A DNA stretch of 64,000 bases from CAJBVG01 sp943371425 (lineage in GTDB: Bacteria > Bacteroidota > Bacteroidia > Sphingobacteriales > Sphingobacteriaceae): assembly GCA_943371425.1 (NCBI GenBank), contig CALRUR010000009.1, positions 1 through 64,000 of the forward strand. The letters are read 5' to 3'. Positions 27,146-35,652 of this stretch are shown piece after piece (the stretch's first letter is position 1; each line of letters opens with the position of its first letter). The notes below the pieces were generated by a model. That model had not been told where the DNA came from, did no database searches, and was given only the letters and a program-made list of their open reading frames with translations. The position numbers and the translations under genes are program-made.

Positions 27146-28249
27146 ATGAAACACATTATTCTATTTTTAAGTTTTTTAATATTACTGAGTGCTTGTAAAG
27201 AAGATACGCAAGACAATTCGCCTATTTCTCAACCTTCTAATTACCTTACACCACCATCATTAATACAACCATTAAATAATACAACTTTTACAACAGATAG
27301 TTATTTAGTATTTAACTGGACTGAATCATTAAATGTTAATTTTTATTTATTGGTTTTCGCAAATGATTCGGCTATGAGAGATACCGTTAAATCATTTAAA
27401 CTTACCAATAATAGTAAGAGTGTATTATTATCTAGCCTTGGTGAGAATTATATTAAATATTGGACAGTTTATAGCGTAGATTCTAATGAGAAATACAATC
27501 CTATTTCTAATGTTAACAAATTAATATTTGATGGATTTGTTAAGCCAACATTTGTTACACGATTTATTTCTCCCGAATTAAATGCTACTATAATTAAAGA
27601 TGAAGTAGACGTAATACAATTTAAATGGACCAAACAACCTGAAGCTATAGGGTATGAAATTCATTTAGATTATTCACCTGCATTTAACTTTATGTCTATA
27701 AATCATATCGATAATAATCTTAGTCCAACTAAACTAATAATAGTTAATTCGCCAGATACTAGTTGTAGTGTATTAAAGCATAAAATAAACTGGAATACTA
27801 AAATGTATGTAAGAATTAGAGCTATTTATGCGAATAAAGTTTTTTCTGATTGGTCGGATATATTAGAGCTTAATGTTGCCGACCCTCGTCCTAAGTATTT
27901 GGGTAATTATGAAATGAAAGTAATTTATAAGCAGTATATTTTTGGAATGGATACTACAATTGTTTATAACAATTTAGCAAGTACTATTACGAATGCAGAT
28001 CAAAGTGGATTATTAGTTGAGAATAGTCAAATAAATTGGGTATTCAATCCTTTTTACTTTTCTTATGGTACTGAAACATACCATCAACATAAGTTTTACG
28101 GAAATCCAGATAATAAAGGTCGCCCTGTAGGAAATGTCCAATTTAAGAACAGTACAAATGGTGATACAACCTATGTTAACGGGAGTATATTGGAGTCCTT
28201 TAATTCTGGTACCATTACTTATATTTTCAGTGGTTTTAAAGAAAACTAA
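27146..28249 (+). CDS. Lipoprotein with two fibronectin III-like repeats
   Basis: A 367-residue protein with a lipoprotein signal: hydrophobic segment, then LLSAC with the lipidated Cys near residue 17. After a Ser/Pro/Asn linker there are two related modules, each starting with a proline-rich edge (PPSLIQPLNNTTF; FISPELNATI) and containing a FNWT or FKWT core strand and a Tyr-rich late strand. These are features of fibronectin III-like folds. The last 100 residues (YLGNYEMKVIYKQ to IFSGFKEN) look like a separate beta domain. It is a surface or periplasmic protein of unknown role. It is followed by two hairpins, the second a strong terminator. Confidence 0.7.
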   Translation: MKHIILFLSFLILLSACKEDTQDNSPISQPSNYLTPPSLIQPLNNTTFTTDSYLVFNWTESLNVNFYLLVFANDSAMRDTVKSFKLTNNSKSVLLSSLGENYIKYWTVYSVDSNEKYNPISNVNKLIFDGFVKPTFVTRFISPELNATIIKDEVDVIQFKWTKQPEAIGYEIHLDYSPAFNFMSINHIDNNLSPTKLIIVNSPDTSCSVLKHKINWNTKMYVRIRAIYANKVFSDWSDILELNVADPRPKYLGNYEMKVIYKQYIFGMDTTIVYNNLASTITNADQSGLLVENSQINWVFNPFYFSYGTETYHQHKFYGNPDNKGRPVGNVQFKNSTNGDTTYVNGSILESFNSGTITYIFSGFKEN

Positions 28250-28287
28250 GCAATAAAATTATTCGTGCCACCAAAAACGCACCAAAA

Positions 28288-28310
28288 AAATTTAGAATTA
28301 TTCTAAATTT
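28288..28310 (+). terminator. AT-rich hairpin downstream of the lipoprotein gene
   Basis: AAATTTAGAA (28288-28297) and TTCTAAATTT (28301-28310) form a perfect 10-bp stem with a 3-nt loop. It is weakly stable because it is nearly all A and T. It may back up the stronger terminator 17 bases downstream. Confidence 0.4.
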
Positions 28311-28326
28311 CAATTAGTCTAAATAT

Positions 28327-28359
28327 AAAAAAGTCCCGCCTTGTGAGCGGGACTTTTTT
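28327..28359. terminator. Strong bidirectional terminator
   Basis: AAAAAAGTCCCGC (28327-28339) pairs with GCGGGACTTTTTT (28347-28359) across a 7-nt loop. With the run of A on one side and T on the other it can end transcription both from the lipoprotein gene and from nrdJ, which converge here. Confidence 0.85.
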
Positions 28360-28412
28360 AATTTTTAATTGAATTCAAAATATCATGAATGTTGTTCTCA
28401 CAACATTTGTAA

Positions 28413-31400
28413 TTAACTGCATCCTCCTTGAGTACCACAATTCAAGCACTTGTAACAAGTTCCCGAACGGAGCATAATGTGCCCACAATTAGTACAAGCA
28501 GGGGCGTCTGATTGCGCGCCAGCGGAAATATCAAATGCTGGTTTCTTTGCCGCAAATTCGCCTGCAGTTACTTCTGCCTTTGGAGCAGGGTTTGCTGATG
28601 CAGTTTCCATTCTGTTTGAAACATCTGGATTCTGATCTTCATCAATCATCTGCGGATTACCAATAACCGCGTTCTGCTCAGTAATAACGTGTACTAAATC
28701 TGTTCTGTTTAAGTACTCGTACCCTAATAATCTAAAAATATAATCAACTATTGATGTTGCACTCTTTATGTTTTCATGACCAGATACCATACCCGATGGT
28801 TCAAAGCGTGTGAAAGCAAACTTATCTACGAATTCTTCTAATGGAACACCGTATTGTAAACCTACTGAAATTGCAATCGCAAAACAGTTCATCAATGATC
28901 TAAAGGTTGCTCCCTCTTTATGCATGTCGATGAAGATTTCTCCCAATGTTCCATCTTCATATTCTCCTGTACGTACATAAATGGTTTGGCCACCCACCGC
29001 TGCTTTTTGTGTAAAGCCTTGGCGTTTTGCTGGCATGCTTTTCTTTTCAACTACACTAGATAGCTGTCGTTTGAAAGAAGTGTCTTTAGAGCGCTCTAAA
29101 ATAGCTCTCGCTGCTTCTAATACTTGCTCTGGGGTAAGGTCGCTTAATTTTACATTAGCCGCTTCACCTAAAACTTCTTCAACACTTTCAATTTTATCTT
29201 CAGATGCTTTTGTTGATAATGGTTGTGATAATTTACAACCGTCTCTGTAAAGTGCATTTGCTTTTAATCCTAACTCCCAACTTAATTGGTAGCAATCTTT
29301 AATCTCATCAACATTTGCCTCATTTGGTAAGTTGATGGTTTTAGAAATAGCTCCAGATAAGAACGGTTGTGCAGCTGCCATCATTTTAATGTGACCGTGT
29401 GCATGAATGTATCTTACACCAATGGTTCCACAACGATTAGCACAATCGAAAATTGGATAATGCTCTTCTTTTAAGTATGGAGCACCCTCTGTAGTCATGG
29501 TTCCACAAACGTAAGTGTTTGCTTCGCTAATTTGTGTTCTGCTAAATCCTAATGCTTGTAATAAATTGAAATTAGGTGCATTGTATTGCTCTGCTTTAAA
29601 TCCTAATCTCTTCAAGCAATCTTCACCTAATGACCATACGTTAAATGCGAAACTAATTTCAAAAGCAGACATCATACCCTTATCTACTCTTTCTAAATCA
29701 TCTTGCGTAAATCCTTTTGCTGCTAATGAATCGAAGTTAATGTGTGGTGCGCCTTTAATGGTTGCATATCCTTTTGCATAGTTAATGATGGCATCTACTT
29801 GGCTATCATCATACCCTAAATTTCTTAAGGTTGCAGGAACCGCTTGGTTGATAATTTTGAAATAACCACCACCCGATAATTTTTTAAACTTCACTAATGC
29901 AAAGTCTGGCTCAATACCAGTTGTATCACAATCCATCACTAAACCAATTGTTCCGGTTGGAGCAATTACTGTAGTTTGTGCATTTCTGTAACCGTGTTTC
30001 TCTCCTAATTCTACCGCTTTATCCCAAGCATTACATGCCGCAGATAATAAATAATCTGGGCAATATTTAGGGTCAATTCCTGGAGGCGCTATTTCTAAGC
30101 CTTCGTATGCATCAGTAGCATTGTATGCGGCATAACGATGGTTGCGCATTACACGCATCATGTCTTTTTTGTTTTCTTCGAATTTTGTAAATGGTCCTAA
30201 GTGTTTTGCCATTTCTGCTGATGTTGAATAAGCAACACCCGTCATTATTGCGGTAATAGCACCACCAATTGCACGACCTTTATCACTATCATAAGGAATA
30301 CCAGCAACCATTAACATCGAACCTAAGTTTGCATATCCTAAACCTAGGGTTCTGTATTCGTATGATAGTTGAGCAACTTCTTTTGATGGGAATTGTGCCA
30401 TCAATACAGAAATTTCCAATACCATTGTCCAAATTCTGCAAATGTGCTCGAATCCTTTTACATCAAACTCTAAAGTTTGTTCATTAAAGAAATGACGTAA
30501 GTTAACCGATGCTAAATTACATGCAGTATTATCTAAGAACATGTATTCCGAACAAGGGTTAGAAGCATTAATTCTTCCGCCTTGTGGGCATGTATGCCAT
30601 TCGTTAATAGTGGTATCGTATTGTACACCAGGGTCTGCACAAGCCCATGCCGCAAATGCGATATCGTCCCATAATTTTTGTGATGGAACACTGCTTATTT
30701 TTTTGCTGTTTGTACGACCAATTAAATCCCAATCGGTTCCATTCTCTAAAGCACGGAAAAACGAATTAGGAATACGTACTGAGTTGTTTGAATTTTGTCC
30801 TGCAACTGTTCTATACGCTTCGCCTTCGTAATCTGATGAATATCCTGCAGCAATTAAAGCAGCTACTTTTTTCTCTTCTTCAACTTTCCAGTTTACGAAA
30901 CCAACAATTTCTGGGTGATCTAAATCTAAACACACCATTTTGGCAGCTCTACGAGTAGTTCCGCCAGATTTAATTGCTCCAGCAGCACGGTCGCCAATTT
31001 TCAAAAACGACATTAAACCTGATGAATGTCCGCCGCCCGAAAGTTTTTCGCTTTCGCCACGTATGCGTGAGAAGTTGGTACCCACTCCCGAACCGTATTT
31101 AAATATACGAGCTTCACGAACCCAAAGGTCCATAATACCACCTTCGTTTACTAAATCATCATCAACAGATAAGATAAAGCAAGCGTGTGGTTGAGGGCGT
31201 TCGTATGCCGATGTTGATTTTTCTAATTGTTCTGTTTCAGGATTTACGAAATAATGCCCTTGTGGTTTACCTGTAATACCGTATGAAGTATGTAAGCCAG
31301 TATTAAACCATTGTGGTGAATTTGGTGCAGCTAACTGCCCAACTATTGTATACACCAACTCGTCATAAAAAACGGTTGCATCTTCGTCTGTTGCAAAGTA

Positions 31401-31721
31401 TCCGTAACGTTTACCCCAATCCATCCAACAATTTGCCATACGATGTGCAACTTGTTTAACAGATTTTTCTGAACCAGTAGTTCCATCAGCTTGAGGAACC
31501 ATCGCTTTACGGAAATATTTTTGAGCAAGAATATCTGTGGCTACCTGCGACCATGAGGCGGGTACTTCAACATCATTCATTTCAAATACAGCATCACCAG
31601 CCGGATTACGAATAACTGAAGTTCGCTTTTCATATGTAAATAGATCGTAAGGACTCATTCCTTTCTGAGTGAAGTAGCGGTCTAACTTCATCCCTTTGCC
31701 TTTTAATTCTTTTTTGCTCAT
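28413..31721 (-). CDS. nrdJ: Vitamin B12-dependent (class II) ribonucleotide reductase
   Basis: Reduces ribonucleotides to deoxyribonucleotides using adenosylcobalamin to make the thiyl radical, so it works with or without oxygen. The protein has 1102 residues. The first active-site cysteine is Cys181 (HACFILSVDDD), and the loop Asn388-Pro-Cys390-Ser-Glu392 supplies the radical cysteine and acid-base residues. The second half has ISVGLQYGVPLEEF. The C-terminus carries a zinc-ribbon-like Cys1076/1079/1089/1092 cluster and a final Cys1095 and Cys1101 that may re-reduce the active site. The promoter region at 31787-31824 has an NrdR-box-like element. There is no cobalamin riboswitch in the leader. 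Confidence 0.95.
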   Translation of the reverse strand: MSKKELKGKGMKLDRYFTQKGMSPYDLFTYEKRTSVIRNPAGDAVFEMNDVEVPASWSQVATDILAQKYFRKAMVPQADGTTGSEKSVKQVAHRMANCWMDWGKRYGYFATDEDATVFYDELVYTIVGQLAAPNSPQWFNTGLHTSYGITGKPQGHYFVNPETEQLEKSTSAYERPQPHACFILSVDDDLVNEGGIMDLWVREARIFKYGSGVGTNFSRIRGESEKLSGGGHSSGLMSFLKIGDRAAGAIKSGGTTRRAAKMVCLDLDHPEIVGFVNWKVEEEKKVAALIAAGYSSDYEGEAYRTVAGQNSNNSVRIPNSFFRALENGTDWDLIGRTNSKKISSVPSQKLWDDIAFAAWACADPGVQYDTTINEWHTCPQGGRINASNPCSEYMFLDNTACNLASVNLRHFFNEQTLEFDVKGFEHICRIWTMVLEISVLMAQFPSKEVAQLSYEYRTLGLGYANLGSMLMVAGIPYDSDKGRAIGGAITAIMTGVAYSTSAEMAKHLGPFTKFEENKKDMMRVMRNHRYAAYNATDAYEGLEIAPPGIDPKYCPDYLLSAACNAWDKAVELGEKHGYRNAQTTVIAPTGTIGLVMDCDTTGIEPDFALVKFKKLSGGGYFKIINQAVPATLRNLGYDDSQVDAIINYAKGYATIKGAPHINFDSLAAKGFTQDDLERVDKGMMSAFEISFAFNVWSLGEDCLKRLGFKAEQYNAPNFNLLQALGFSRTQISEANTYVCGTMTTEGAPYLKEEHYPIFDCANRCGTIGVRYIHAHGHIKMMAAAQPFLSGAISKTINLPNEANVDEIKDCYQLSWELGLKANALYRDGCKLSQPLSTKASEDKIESVEEVLGEAANVKLSDLTPEQVLEAARAILERSKDTSFKRQLSSVVEKKSMPAKRQGFTQKAAVGGQTIYVRTGEYEDGTLGEIFIDMHKEGATFRSLMNCFAIAISVGLQYGVPLEEFVDKFAFTRFEPSGMVSGHENIKSATSIVDYIFRLLGYEYLNRTDLVHVITEQNAVIGNPQMIDEDQNPDVSNRMETASANPAPKAEVTAGEFAAKKPAFDISAGAQSDAPACTNCGHIMLRSGTCYKCLNCGTQGGCS

Positions 31722-31786
31722 CGTATTATTTAATTATCTGTTTTAGTTATGGTTATATTTATGAAAAAACTATAGGGGTTTTTCAT

Positions 31787-31817
31787 CAAATTTAATAGAC
31801 AGCGGGGGGCACTTAAA
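31787..31817 (-). promoter_or_regulatory. Putative nrdJ promoter
   Basis: Read leftward there is TAAATTTG (31794-31787), matching the Bacteroidota -7 consensus TAnnTTTG. It is preceded after 19 bases by TTTA (31817-31814), one mismatch from the -33 TTTG. Transcription would start near 31780, leaving a leader of about 58 bases. An 8-bp hairpin (ATGAAAAA / TTTTTCAT, 31761-31786) lies at the expected start. Confidence 0.4.
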
Positions 31818-31824
31818 ATAGTGT
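31809..31824 (-). promoter_or_regulatory. NrdR-box-like palindrome over the nrdJ -33 region
   Basis: The leftward strand reads ACACTATTTTAAGTGC, agreeing with the NrdR consensus ACACWATATWTWGWGT at 13 of 16 positions. NrdR represses ribonucleotide reductase genes according to nucleotide levels. The site overlaps the putative -33 box, a good place for a repressor. A clear second box, usual for NrdR, was not found, so the call is tentative. Confidence 0.35.
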
Positions 31825-31881
31825 TTTCCACACTGAACCCAAGAAAGTACACTCACATGAAGTAAAATGCCTTAAAACGAA

Positions 31882-31921
31882 GAAAACCAAAGTTTTACCG
31901 CTGTGGAAAACTTTGGTTTTC
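31882..31921 (-). terminator. Hairpin after pyruvate kinase
   Basis: A perfect 15-bp stem, GAAAACCAAAGTTTT (31882-31896) with AAAACTTTGGTTTTC (31907-31921), around a 10-nt loop. It lies 36 bases past the pyk stop and read leftward is followed by TTCGTTTT. It separates pyk from the nrdJ promoter. Confidence 0.65.
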
Positions 31922-31956
31922 AATATTTTTTCAAGAAAAATCAAACAAAAGTTCGA

Positions 31957-33387
31957 CTATTCTATAGTGCTTATTTTTATAGTGTTTGTACGGCCACTTC
32001 GTCCGATAGGTGTGCTGGCAGTATTAATTACCGTATCACCTTTCTTCACAAGCTTGTGCTGCTTAAGAATTCCGTTCACATCCTTCATTGTTTTGTCTGT
32101 GCTCTCAAACTTATCATAATAAAATCCTCTTACACCCCAAACCAAACTTAACAAACAAAGCAACGATTTATTGGACGTAAATATAAAAGTTAAGGCTTTT
32201 GGTCTATGACTAGAAATTCTGAAGGCTGTATATCCAGAATGTGTCATGGAAACTATTCCTAAAGAGTCGTTTTGCTCGGCTAATATACAAGCCGTGTAAC
32301 ATATACTGTCTGATAAAAATGTACCAGAACGTTTATGTGGTGCATGCATTTGCATGTATGGGTAACTTGATTTTTCAATGTTCCTTATAATTACCTGCAT
32401 AGCTGTAATTACTTCAATAGGATATTCTCCAACGGATGTTTCTCCGCTCAACATTACTGCGTCGGCTCCATCTAATACAGAATTTGCCACATCATTTACT
32501 TCAGCTCTTGTTGGGCGAGGATTCGTAATCATGCTTTCCATCATTTGAGTAGCAATTATTACAGGTTTCGCATGCTCCATGCATTTTTTTACAATTCTCT
32601 TTTGAATAATTGGAACTTCCTCCATAGGGCATTCTACCCCTAAATCGCCCCTTGCTACCATCACTGCATCAGTAGCCTCCACAATTGCATCGAGGTTTAG
32701 TAATGCTTCTGGTTTTTCAATTTTAGCAATTACCCTTGCATGCGATCCGCGTTTTTTTATAATTTCTTTTAATTCAATAATATCTTTTGCTTCACGTACA
32801 AATGATAAGCCAATCCATTCTACATTTTGCTTTAATATAAAATCTAAATCTTTTAAATCTTTTGGTGTTAAACTCGGGATAGAAACTTTTGTATCAGGTA
32901 AGTTTACTCCTTTGTTTGATGATAAAATTCCACCGTAAATCACTTTCACTTTTACAGCATCTTTTCTGTTTGTACTTATTACTTTAAATTGTAATTTACC
33001 ATCATCTAATAAAATAATTTCACCAGGTTTAACATCTTTCGGGAATGCTTGATAAGAGATGTAAACCTTCTCCTCATTACCTATACAGGGTTTGGTAGTC
33101 ATTAACAACTCTTGATTTTTTTTCAAATAAACCCGGTTGTCAACCATTTCACCCACACGAATTTTAGGGCCTTGTAAATCGGCCAAAATACCAACGTGTA
33201 AATTGTTTTTTTCATTTATCTCTCGTATTGTCTTTATCAACTTAGCAAGATCTTCATGTTTACCATGCGAAAAATTAATACGACAAATATCCATCCCTGC
33301 TTTAATCATTTTTAATAATACTTCTTTTGAGGAGGAAGCAGGCCCGAGAGTTGCAACAATTTTAGTTCTATTATGATATATTTTCAT
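31957..33387 (-). CDS. pyk: Pyruvate kinase
   Basis: The last step of glycolysis: phosphoenolpyruvate plus ADP to pyruvate plus ATP. The 476-residue protein from the ATG at 33387 begins MKIYHNRTKIVATLGPASSS. It has the ADP/K+ region ICRINFSHG, the active-site MVARGDLGVE, the PRPTRAEVNDVANSVLDG signature region and the effector-binding C-terminal domain (GDTVINTASTPIG). The in-frame TTG at 33411 lies inside a -7-like box and is rejected. An IPExxxVDY family gene sits upstream, a neighbour typical of Bacteroidota. A 7-bp palindrome at 33431-33446 could be an operator. Confidence 0.96.
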   Translation of the reverse strand: MKIYHNRTKIVATLGPASSSKEVLLKMIKAGMDICRINFSHGKHEDLAKLIKTIREINEKNNLHVGILADLQGPKIRVGEMVDNRVYLKKNQELLMTTKPCIGNEEKVYISYQAFPKDVKPGEIILLDDGKLQFKVISTNRKDAVKVKVIYGGILSSNKGVNLPDTKVSIPSLTPKDLKDLDFILKQNVEWIGLSFVREAKDIIELKEIIKKRGSHARVIAKIEKPEALLNLDAIVEATDAVMVARGDLGVECPMEEVPIIQKRIVKKCMEHAKPVIIATQMMESMITNPRPTRAEVNDVANSVLDGADAVMLSGETSVGEYPIEVITAMQVIIRNIEKSSYPYMQMHAPHKRSGTFLSDSICYTACILAEQNDSLGIVSMTHSGYTAFRISSHRPKALTFIFTSNKSLLCLLSLVWGVRGFYYDKFESTDKTMKDVNGILKQHKLVKKGDTVINTASTPIGRSGRTNTIKISTIE

Positions 33388-33430
33388 AAAAATGGGTTTT
33401 GTATTACTCAAACATAAGATAAATTTTCTT

Positions 33431-33446
33431 AATAAGTGTACTTATT
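33431..33446. promoter_or_regulatory. Palindrome upstream of pyk
   Basis: AATAAGT-GT-ACTTATT is a perfect palindrome with 7-bp arms, and a further AATAAGTATT half-site starts two bases later. It lies 44-59 bases upstream of the pyk ATG and just upstream of the -7-like TATGTTTG (33416-33409). The placement suggests an operator or activator site; a weak terminator for the upstream gene is less likely because there is no T run. Confidence 0.35.
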
Positions 33447-33502
33447 ACAATAAGTATTGAGTATTATGTATCAAGTATAAAGATTGTGCGATGAAAATCA
33501 AA

Positions 33503-33922
33503 TTAAAAGAAGAATAGATTTTCTTTAGATTTTAAGGAATAAGGGTCTATTGGGTAAGCGGTTTGCACAATGTCTATTTTATTTAGCATTTGAATTAGCT
33601 CTTTTTGATCTTCGGCTAATAAACTTTCTGTACTTAGAATAAAATAGTCGCTTTCTTTCATTTCAGGAACTAAGTAAGAATTTCCGCTTTTATTACTTAA
33701 AAAATAGAGTTCAGTTTCGGTGTTTTCTTGGCTGTATTTATAGCAAGAATGGTACGATTCTTCACCAAAATCACTGTAAATCAACAAGTCATCTATCCTT
33801 GTAAACTTTACAGGCAAAAGGTTGTTTATAAACCAGCATAAACGGTAATCGCGGGATGCAGAACTGATACCAATGATGGAAATATCATGGTTATAATCAA
33901 CTCGTAGTATTTTCTTACTCAA
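33503..33922 (-). CDS. IPExxxVDY family protein
   Basis: A 139-residue protein of a Bacteroidota family named for a conserved IPE-to-VDY motif. Here the segment LVPEMKESDYF (residues about 83-93) stands in that place, and the start (LRVDYNHDISIIGISSASRDYRLCWFINN) and end (SLKSKENLFFF) fit the family as I remember it. Start codon is TTG at 33922. No function is known. Its position upstream of pyk is conserved in relatives, which suggests a link to pyruvate kinase expression or metabolism, but this is inference. Confidence 0.75.
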   Translation of the reverse strand: MSKKILRVDYNHDISIIGISSASRDYRLCWFINNLLPVKFTRIDDLLIYSDFGEESYHSCYKYSQENTETELYFLSNKSGNSYLVPEMKESDYFILSTESLLAEDQKELIQMLNKIDIVQTAYPIDPYSLKSKENLFFF

Positions 33923-34017
33923 ATGCTTAAAAATTTATTTGTCAAAATTAATAAAAAAGACTACTATTGAGCTAGAAAAAGCGCAGAGGGCTATTTATAG
34001 CCACAAAAAATTTATTT

Positions 34018-34048
34018 TTTGTTATTTGTTATAATATCTTTTTCTTTG
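34018..34048 (+). promoter_or_regulatory. Putative acpP promoter
   Basis: TTTG (34018-34021), 19 bases, then TTTCTTTG (34041-34048): a one-base variant of the Bacteroidota TTTG-N19-TAnnTTTG promoter. It gives a leader of about 25-30 A-rich bases before the acpP ATG. A small GGCTA/TAGCC hairpin lies just upstream near 33990. Confidence 0.5.
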
Positions 34049-34080
34049 CACAGAATTATTAAAACCTAAATATTAAAATT

Positions 34081-34317
34081 ATGTCAGATATTGCATCAAG
34101 AGTAAAAGCAATTATTGTAGAGAAGTTGGGTGTTGACGAAAGTGAAGTTACACCAGAAGCAAGCTTTACCAACGACTTAGGTGCCGATTCACTGGACACA
34201 GTAGAATTGATCATGGAATTTGAAAAAGAATTTAACATCGCTATTCCTGATGAGCAAGCAGAGACTATTGGTACAGTAGGACAAGCGGTATCTTATCTAG
34301 AAAAGAACGTTAAGTAG
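34081..34317 (+). CDS. acpP: Acyl carrier protein
   Basis: A 78-residue acidic four-helix protein that carries acyl chains on a 4'-phosphopantetheine arm. The attachment serine lies in GADSLDTVELIMEFE (Ser39 or so), the universal ACP site. It is the first gene of acpP-fabF-rnc, a classical order, with fabF starting 19 bases after its stop. The cofactor is added by a phosphopantetheinyl transferase encoded elsewhere. Confidence 0.97.
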   Translation: MSDIASRVKAIIVEKLGVDESEVTPEASFTNDLGADSLDTVELIMEFEKEFNIAIPDEQAETIGTVGQAVSYLEKNVK

Positions 34318-34336
34318 TATTTAACTTAACTTACTT

Positions 34337-35587
34337 ATGGAATTAAAAAGAGTAGTAGTTACAGGTATTGGAGCACTGACTCCACTGGGGAATTCTGTTC
34401 CTGAATTTTGGAAGAATTTAGTGGATGGGGTCAGTGGTGCCGATATTATTACTCATTTTGATGCCTCTAAGTTTAAGACTCAATTTGCCTGTGAGGTAAA
34501 GAATTTTCAAATTGAAAATTACCTCGACAAAAAAGAAGCTAGAAAACTGGATCCATTTGTACATTATGCATTGGCATCTACCGATGAAGCTGTTAAAGAC
34601 GCTAATATTGACTTTGAAACATTAGACCGCGATCGTGCGGGAGTGATTTGGGGTTCGGGTATTGGAGGTTTACGAACGTTTATTGATGAGGTTACCAATT
34701 TTAATGCTGGCGATGGAACTCCACGTTTCAATCCCTTTTTCATCCCGAAAATGATTATTGATATTGCTCCAGGGCATATATCAATAAAATATGGTTTGCG
34801 CGGCCCTAACTTCGCAACCGTGTCTGCATGTGCATCTTCAACAAATGCCATTATTGATGGTTTTAATTACATACGTTTAGGAATGGCCGACATGATTATT
34901 GCCGGTGGTTCTGAAGCAAGTGTAAACGAAGCCGCAGTGGGTGGTTTTAATGCCATGCATGCACTATCAACGCGCAACGATTCTCCGAAAACAGCTTCTC
35001 GACCTTTTGATTTAGATCGCGAAGGCTTTGTATTAGGCGAAGGTGCAGCAACTCTTATTTTAGAAGAATACGAACATGCTAAACGTCGTGGCGCAAAAAT
35101 TTATGCAGAACTAGCCGGTGGCGGTTTATCAGCAGATGCAAATCATATTACAGCTCCACATCCGGAGGGCTTAGGTGCTAAAAATGTGATGAAAAATGCA
35201 ATGCGCGATGCTGGTATGGTACCAGAAGATATTGATTATATAAACGTTCACGGAACTTCTACTCCGCTTGGAGATATTAGCGAAACTAAAGCAATTATTT
35301 CTTGCTTTGGAGAACATGCTTATAATTTAAATATCAGTTCTACCAAATCAATGACTGGGCATTTACTAGGTGCAGCAGGAGCATTAGAAGCAATAGCTTC
35401 CATTCTTTCTGTACAAAACGACATCATACCTCCAACTATTAACCACTTTACAGACGACCCTCAATTTGATCCTCGTTTAAATTTAACATTTAATAAAGCA
35501 CAAAAACGCATAGTTCGTGCTGCATTATGTAATACTTTTGGATTTGGTGGTCACAATGCATCTGTAATCTTCAAAAAAGCTGAGTAA
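34337..35587 (+). CDS. fabF: 3-oxoacyl-ACP synthase II
   Basis: Condenses malonyl-ACP with acyl-ACP to elongate fatty acids. The 416-residue thiolase-fold enzyme has the nucleophile Cys165 in VSACASSTNAI and the two catalytic histidines in VHGTSTPLGD and KSMTGHLLGAAG; the C-terminal gate region FGFGGHNAS is present. It lies between acpP and rnc. FabF rather than FabB is indicated by length and overall similarity. Confidence 0.97.
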   Translation: MELKRVVVTGIGALTPLGNSVPEFWKNLVDGVSGADIITHFDASKFKTQFACEVKNFQIENYLDKKEARKLDPFVHYALASTDEAVKDANIDFETLDRDRAGVIWGSGIGGLRTFIDEVTNFNAGDGTPRFNPFFIPKMIIDIAPGHISIKYGLRGPNFATVSACASSTNAIIDGFNYIRLGMADMIIAGGSEASVNEAAVGGFNAMHALSTRNDSPKTASRPFDLDREGFVLGEGAATLILEEYEHAKRRGAKIYAELAGGGLSADANHITAPHPEGLGAKNVMKNAMRDAGMVPEDIDYINVHGTSTPLGDISETKAIISCFGEHAYNLNISSTKSMTGHLLGAAGALEAIASILSVQNDIIPPTINHFTDDPQFDPRLNLTFNKAQKRIVRAALCNTFGFGGHNASVIFKKAE

Positions 35588-35652
35588 TAACCCTTTTTGA
35601 AAAACATATTGTTTATATTGATGCTTGTTTACAGTACCGTTAATTATTGTGT

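Noticed and set aside
28981..31528. Several open frames opposite or within nrdJ
   Set aside because: All lie inside the continuous, motif-complete nrdJ frame and carry no starts, domains or spacing of their own.
31824..31910. Two DnaA-box-like sequences suggesting a replication origin
   Set aside because: Only two sites, each with one mismatch, and one is part of a terminator stem. No dnaA, dnaN or long AT-rich unwinding tract is present.
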